DNA of 64,000 nt, taken from NCBI GenBank assembly GCA_017871115.1, contig JAFCIZ010000002.1, positions 3,555,501 to 3,619,500 of the forward strand, given 5' to 3'. A program made the translations under genes and the position numbers. A model generated the notes under the pieces. The model was given only the letters and a program-made list of their open reading frames with translations, searched no databases and was not told the DNA's origin. This stretch comes from Cunninghamella blakesleeana. Lineage: Eukaryota; Mucoromycota; Mucoromycetes; Mucorales; Cunninghamellaceae. This document shows positions 59,055-64,000 of this stretch, piece after piece. Each line of letters starts with the position of its first letter. The first letter of the stretch is position 1.

Positions 59055-62000
59055 TTAAAAGGTATTATTAATATTAGTTGTATTAGCAGTAGTAGCAGTA
59101 GTAATAGTATTAAAAGATGATATTGGCGTGTTTAATGTAAAAGGTGTATTATTAGAATTTATAAAATTAGAACTTATATCAGTTGATGATGATGGAGAAG
59201 AAATAATTTGAGAGCCAGAATTAGAAGAAGGAGAAGAAGTGGGTGGTGGAGGTATAATGATGGACGATGATACAGAAGGATGTTTTAAAGTGAGTGAAGG
59301 AGCCATAAAATTAGAATGTATATTTTTTGGTAAAGATTGAGAAGGAAAAGTAGAAGAGATTGGTGATAATGAACGATTTATATTATTACTATTATTATTA
59401 TTGTTATTACTATTATTACTACCATTATTTAATAAAACACTTGATCTTCTTAATGATAATGGATCCTTTAAAACTGAGGTTGAATTTGATGATGGTGGTT
59501 CATATAATATCATTAATCCATGTTGAGGATGATGTATGCATTGAAATCCACTCTGTGGCGACCTTATCAGTACTTCATATAGCTCCCTTGTGTCCACTAC
59601 TATATCCCGATATAAATCATTCATCATACGGTGAAGTTGGGTCATTGTTGGGTACGGTAACGTGCCACTTATAAAATATTTGGTTTGTGTAATTTCATTC
59701 AATTTTTGATATGCTATTTTTGCTCGTTCCAATATTTTTGTGTGTCTATCCGTCTATAAGTGTATATTATAATAATAACATTATTATTATTATTATTTAA
59801 AAAAATAAAAAAAATAAAAAAATGGGTAGTGTTCAAATCAATAATTTATCGTTTTTATGTGCTTTTGCTGACAAACTTTATTATAATCCTAACTTACAAG
59901 AGTATCTCCGAATAATTTTTCATGTGTATCATCCTTTAACAATGAGTTTGAAGTCCATGCTATATATATATATATATAAAAATACACGTTGTATAAATAA
60001 ATAAAAACGATTTAAATATAGTCTATTATTTTATTTTATTTTATTTTATTTTTTCTCTTATCATTGCTATCCATATTTCTATTATTACCATTTCGCCAGC
60101 CAAAACCTGATGATTCAATTGAATATCGTCTATCTAATGGAATATCCAATACAGGTTGGTTTAATTTATCGTTATTACAAAATGGTTTTAGAGGAATATT
60201 AGAAGATGATCCTAGTTTAATATACATAGATAAATATTTTTATTTAATTTCATTTCATTTAATTTAATTTAATATTAGTAGCTTTACTTTCTATAGTTAT
60301 TATAATTTTCTTTTGTTTATTATATTTTACTGTCATGTATCCATCTATTTTATGTATATACATATATATTTATATATATTTATTTATTTACCAATTTTAT
60401 TAGGTTCACCAAAAAGAAAACTTGAGAAAAAAGAATTGTCAGCTCCAGTACCATTATCCGTTGATGTCCTATGAGGTAAAAAGCCAATCCCGTCGTGGTC
60501 AGATGTTAAACCATTATATCTATGATTCACTGGACTACCAATAGGTCCAGCCATAGCTGAAGCTCTACGGCCAGGACGTGAAGGAATAGCTATACCGGAC
60601 ATCATTGTTGTTGCTGTTGGTGTTGATACAGTTGAAGCTGAAGAAGACATAGATAAATGAGGTTGACCAATAGCACCTAAAGATGAACGTCCTGTAATAC
60701 TTGAGGTTGATAAACTTGTTTCCATAGGCGGAGCAATAGAAATAAGTCCATTAGTTTGCATATTATTATTAATAACAGGTAGTGAAGGTGGTGGTGGTTG
60801 ATGTAATAAACTTATGGGAAGAGGTCGTAAAGAAGTTAAAGGTGGGTGGTGCATGGAAGGTTCAATATTGTTGTTATTACTATTATTATCTTCTAATGCT
60901 GGTGTTGGTAATAGTGGATGATAAGTAGATTGCAATCTATCAAAATGTGAAAAATTATTAACATATGGATGCTGTAACGGTGAAGATAGTGTAGGTGAAA
61001 AATGGTTATTAGTTGATGGATTAGTTATAATTGGCGGTATATGATGTATTTGTTCATGACTATTCGAAGGTCTAATTAATGCATCCATTAATATTTGCTG
61101 TCGTGTTGCTTCCGAGAGTTGTTGTTGCTGATTGTTAAGGTTTGATTCTGAATTGGAGGAAACCGATGATGGAATTGTATTAGGATGATAATTATTTTTT
61201 AATCCTAATTCATTACTTTTATTGGGAGAAGAAGTCTGATCATTGATTTGTACATTTACGTCCGCCGTATTTGGTTTATTTTTTGTTGATTCAAGCTGAT
61301 TTTGAGAAGTAACAGTAGTCTTTTGCTCTTTATTTTTTAAAAGCATCTTTTCTTTTCTTTCCTTTTCTTCTTTTTCTTTACGCTTTTGTTCTTTTTCCTT
61401 TATTTCTTTTTCCTGGCGTTCTTTTTCTTCTTTTTCTTTACGTTGGCGTTCTTTTTCTGCTGCACGTTCACGTTCCTCTTTTTGTCGACGTTTTTTTTCT
61501 TCTTCTTTTTTTAACCGCTCTTCTTCTCTCTTTAGTCTTTCCTCTTCTTTTTTTATTCTTTCTTTTTCACGTTTTTGCCTTTCAGCTTCTAATTTTCGTT
61601 GTTGTTCTTCACGTTTTTTAGCTTCCTCAGCTTGTTTTTGAGCTTCTTTCATACGTCTTTCTTCTTCTTGTTGTTTTTTAAGCTGTCTATCATAAAATAA
61701 CGAAGAAAGAAAGAAATAAAAGAGATTAATAAAAAAAAAACGTCTTCAATATTTATTATTATTATTATTATTATTATTGATAATATAATGAGAATTATCA
61801 TGAATATATTTTATTTTAATTTTACCTTTTTTTATCCTTCTTCTTTTCTTTTTCTAATTGTTTTTTACGTTCCCGTTCTTGTCTTTGACGATCTTCTTCT
61901 TCTAATTCTTCAATAAGCCTTTGCTGGCGCTCTTTAGCAACTTTTTCACGATAAGCAGCAAGCACTCTTTGTTCAAACATTCTAGCAGCAAAGATTTGAA

Positions 62001-63053
62001 ACATACGTCTGCCTTCTTCCATACGCTGCTCATCAGTACGAGTATCCTATTATTATAAAACAAATACATTATATTCATTAATATTATTATTTTGTAATTA
62101 AAATATAAGAATATTGTAATTATATATTTAAATATTTTAATAGTTACCTCTTCATTTTCTTCATCATACAAATCGTCGTCATCTTCATCTTCTTCATCTT
62201 CTTCATCATCTTCTTCATCAAGTACAAGTTCATCATCACGTTGCATTCTTCTCTCAGCTAATCGTTCCATCATATCTAAAAACCTTTTACCATCGTTTTT
62301 TAATAAATCATCGGCCACTGTAAGTATACCACCTATTATTTTAAAAGAAAATTAAAGGAAAAAATACGCTTTTAATTAAAATCCTTTTTCTTTCTTTCAA
62401 TCTTTCTATGCTTTTATTATAATTTACTCAAATCATATATATATATATATATATATAAATACCTTTGACTGTTAAACTATTTCCAAAATTAAAATGATCC
62501 CCATTCGATGATCTAGTAATACTTCCATGTTTCGCTATATTAGTTGTTCTGGTATAAGGTTCCATACCACCTTCATAAGAATCTGATAAATCTTCATCCG
62601 ATATATCAGAGCCATGTTCACTGTAATTAATAATAAATCTTTCACCATTTTCATCTTCATCAATATAACCTTCCTCTTCGTCTTCATCGTCCTCTTCGTC
62701 TTCATCAACATTATAATCATCCTCTTCATCAAAGTCGTCCTCTTCTTCTTCATCATCATCATCATATATCCGATCTTCATCTTCATAACTACTATCATAT
62801 GTTGAATCTGGTCTAGGATATTCACGAATTGTGCGTCTACTGTATAATCGGGTATGTTGTTGATTATTTGCATATTGTTCTAATTCATCATAATAAGCGT
62901 CGTATAAAATTTCTAGTTCATCTTCAATTGCGGTTCTATTTTATTTTTTTTATTTTTTTTATTTTTTTTAATGTAACAATACAATAAAAAAATATTATTT
63001 TAAGTTAACCAATTAGGGAACACAAAGATTTCTTTTTTGTTTTCTACATTTTA

Positions 63054-63098
<45 letters not shown>

Positions 63099-63678
63099 GA
63101 TTAATCTAATCTTACCTTTTTTTACCACACACGGAACAGTTGCAGCTATGTTTTTGTTGTTCTTTCATTTTCCGCAACACTGCTTCTTTCTCTACTTTTA
63201 CCAATGAACGACGTTCATCTTCACCTAACTGCAACCAGAACTCACGTATCCTTTGTCTTTCTTCGGTATTGCTCATACTTTGCCAAAATTCATCCGTTGG
63301 TTCATTGGTATTATTATGATTATTCATATTCTTTTTTCTATTACTATTGCTATTTTCGTTGCTATTATTGTTATTATTATTTGTAGGTATAGAAGTTAAA
63401 TTTAGCTGTTGTTGTGAATTAGCAGTATCCCCTATTTGGTGTGCTCTATTATTTGAGTCTATACTATTTAAAGGAATATGACGAATTTTCTGTTTATTCT
63501 TCTTTTTCTTCTTATTTTTTCCTGATAACCCATTTGATAGCTGATCATGGCTAGTCGTAGTAGATGTAATTTCTCCATTTTTATTATTATTTTCAGCCAT
63601 CTGTAATTTTTTCGAATGAAGAGTCGTTGTCATTGTAACTGTATCGTTGTTTATCAATTTAGTACTTTTACTTTTCAT
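59055..63678 (-). CDS. NST1: stress-response protein NST1
   Basis: Eight exons (63678-63116, 62935-62463, 62332-62148, 62046-61826, 61686-60392, 60211-60089, 59959-59898, 59753-59055) keep phase and give 1,206 residues. Order: Lys/Asn-rich N-terminus with a [11 protein letters not shown] patch; the conserved [28 protein letters not shown] segment with [15 protein letters not shown] and a C-x-C-x-x-C cluster ending in GKKR; a long acidic block; the [23 protein letters not shown] segment; a highly charged Glu/Lys/Arg coiled coil; then Pro/Ser/Asn-rich sequence. The FWxxL/ERR segment, [23 protein letters not shown] and the coiled coil are the NST1 family signature. The C-terminal part after GEPNKI (last three exons) contains a folded-looking segment ([19 protein letters not shown]). 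Yeast Nst1 influences salt tolerance and associates with P-bodies or splicing factors. Confidence 0.93.
63058..63095. repeat. (AT)n inside NST1 intron 1
   Basis: About 18 AT units close to the 5' splice site of NST1 intron 1, one of many introns in this window with AT tracts near the donor. Confidence 0.8.
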
Positions 63679-64000
63679 GATGGATTGGTGTGCTTTATAT
63701 ACTTATTAATAATAGCAAAATAATATTTTATACATGAATTTCGGTTTTACTTGCTTTATAAACTTTTAGGTTATTAAATTGCTGCCCAAGTTTGAAAATA
63801 ATAATATAAGCGATAGATATTAGCCAGTACGATTCTTTTTATAAAACTATTAACCATAATTTTTGTAAGTTATATAAGTACAATCAACGAAGTGAAAATA
63901 TAAAATAAAATGAAAGAAGAATAAATGAATTATGGATAAAGGGGTCGTGGTATATATGTGTATGTACATATGCTTTTTTTTGGCCCTTGATTCTTAGTTA
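63679..64000. promoter_or_regulatory. NST1 upstream region
   Basis: 322 bp to the window edge, upstream of NST1 on the minus strand. AT-rich; no further gene starts are visible and no known regulatory motif is claimed. Confidence 0.4.

Noticed and set aside
62535..62873. Met/Lys-rich 112-codon frame in the NST1 acidic region
   Set aside because: Out-of-frame reading of GAT/GAA-rich codons of NST1 exon 2.
1..64000. CRISPR arrays, prophage, operons, ribosome binding sites
   Set aside because: The window is eukaryotic with spliceosomal introns; no spaced direct repeats of CRISPR type were seen.

Overview
This window looks like nuclear DNA of an AT-rich early-diverging fungus, most likely Mucoromycota and possibly Mucorales. 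That placement is inferred. The support is: fungal marker genes (NST1, Furry/Tao3/Mor2 scaffold, CipC-like protein, GH17 beta-1,3-glucanase, MIC12-like protein), a tubby-domain gene, many short introns with GTAAGT-like donors and TAG acceptors, and asparagine-rich tracts in many proteins. Intergenic DNA is full of A/T homopolymers, (AT)n and (TAA)n. I saw no tRNA, CRISPR array, intact transposon or plasmid/phage feature. Exon chains below were built by hand by choosing splice sites that keep phase; every chain given for a protein-coding gene sums to a multiple of three.

Layout. 1-6.5 kb: gene-poor, with a broken multi-exon zinc-finger-like gene (about 1.78-3.02 kb) and a GC-richer non-coding island (about 4.48-4.81 kb). 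6.5-9.2 kb: cytosolic Hsp70 on the minus strand, with a heat-shock element upstream. 9.9-16.5 kb, all minus: a 36-residue CCHC zinc-knuckle microprotein, an F-box protein, a MIC12-like MICOS subunit, and a transferrin-receptor-like M28 pseudopeptidase. 17.8-20.2 kb, plus: a short Ubx4/TUG-type UBX protein and a CipC-like protein. 20.8-35.9 kb, minus: TcdA-like tRNA t6A dehydratase, FetB/UPF0014 permease-like protein, EMC5, and a 2,782-residue Furry/Tao3/Mor2 scaffold. 36.3-37.4 kb, plus: HD-domain 5'-deoxynucleotidase (HDDC2 type), divergent from the scaffold gene. 39.4-54.9 kb, minus: two-finger C2H2 factor, kinesin-4-like motor, an orphan low-complexity protein, a tubby-like protein, a small secreted probably GPI-anchored protein, and a GH17 glucanase. 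56.4-58.6 kb, plus: F-box protein with leucine-rich segments. 59.1-63.7 kb, minus: NST1.

Taken together this is a housekeeping region, not a gene cluster. Themes recur (two F-box proteins; morphogenesis and wall functions in the Furry scaffold, GH17 and the GPI-type protein; mitochondrial functions in MIC12 and TcdA), but nothing shows co-regulation beyond shared promoter regions. The least explained items are the catalytically dead M28 protein, the CCHC microprotein, the GC-richer island, the broken zinc-finger gene and the orphan protein at 49-50 kb.
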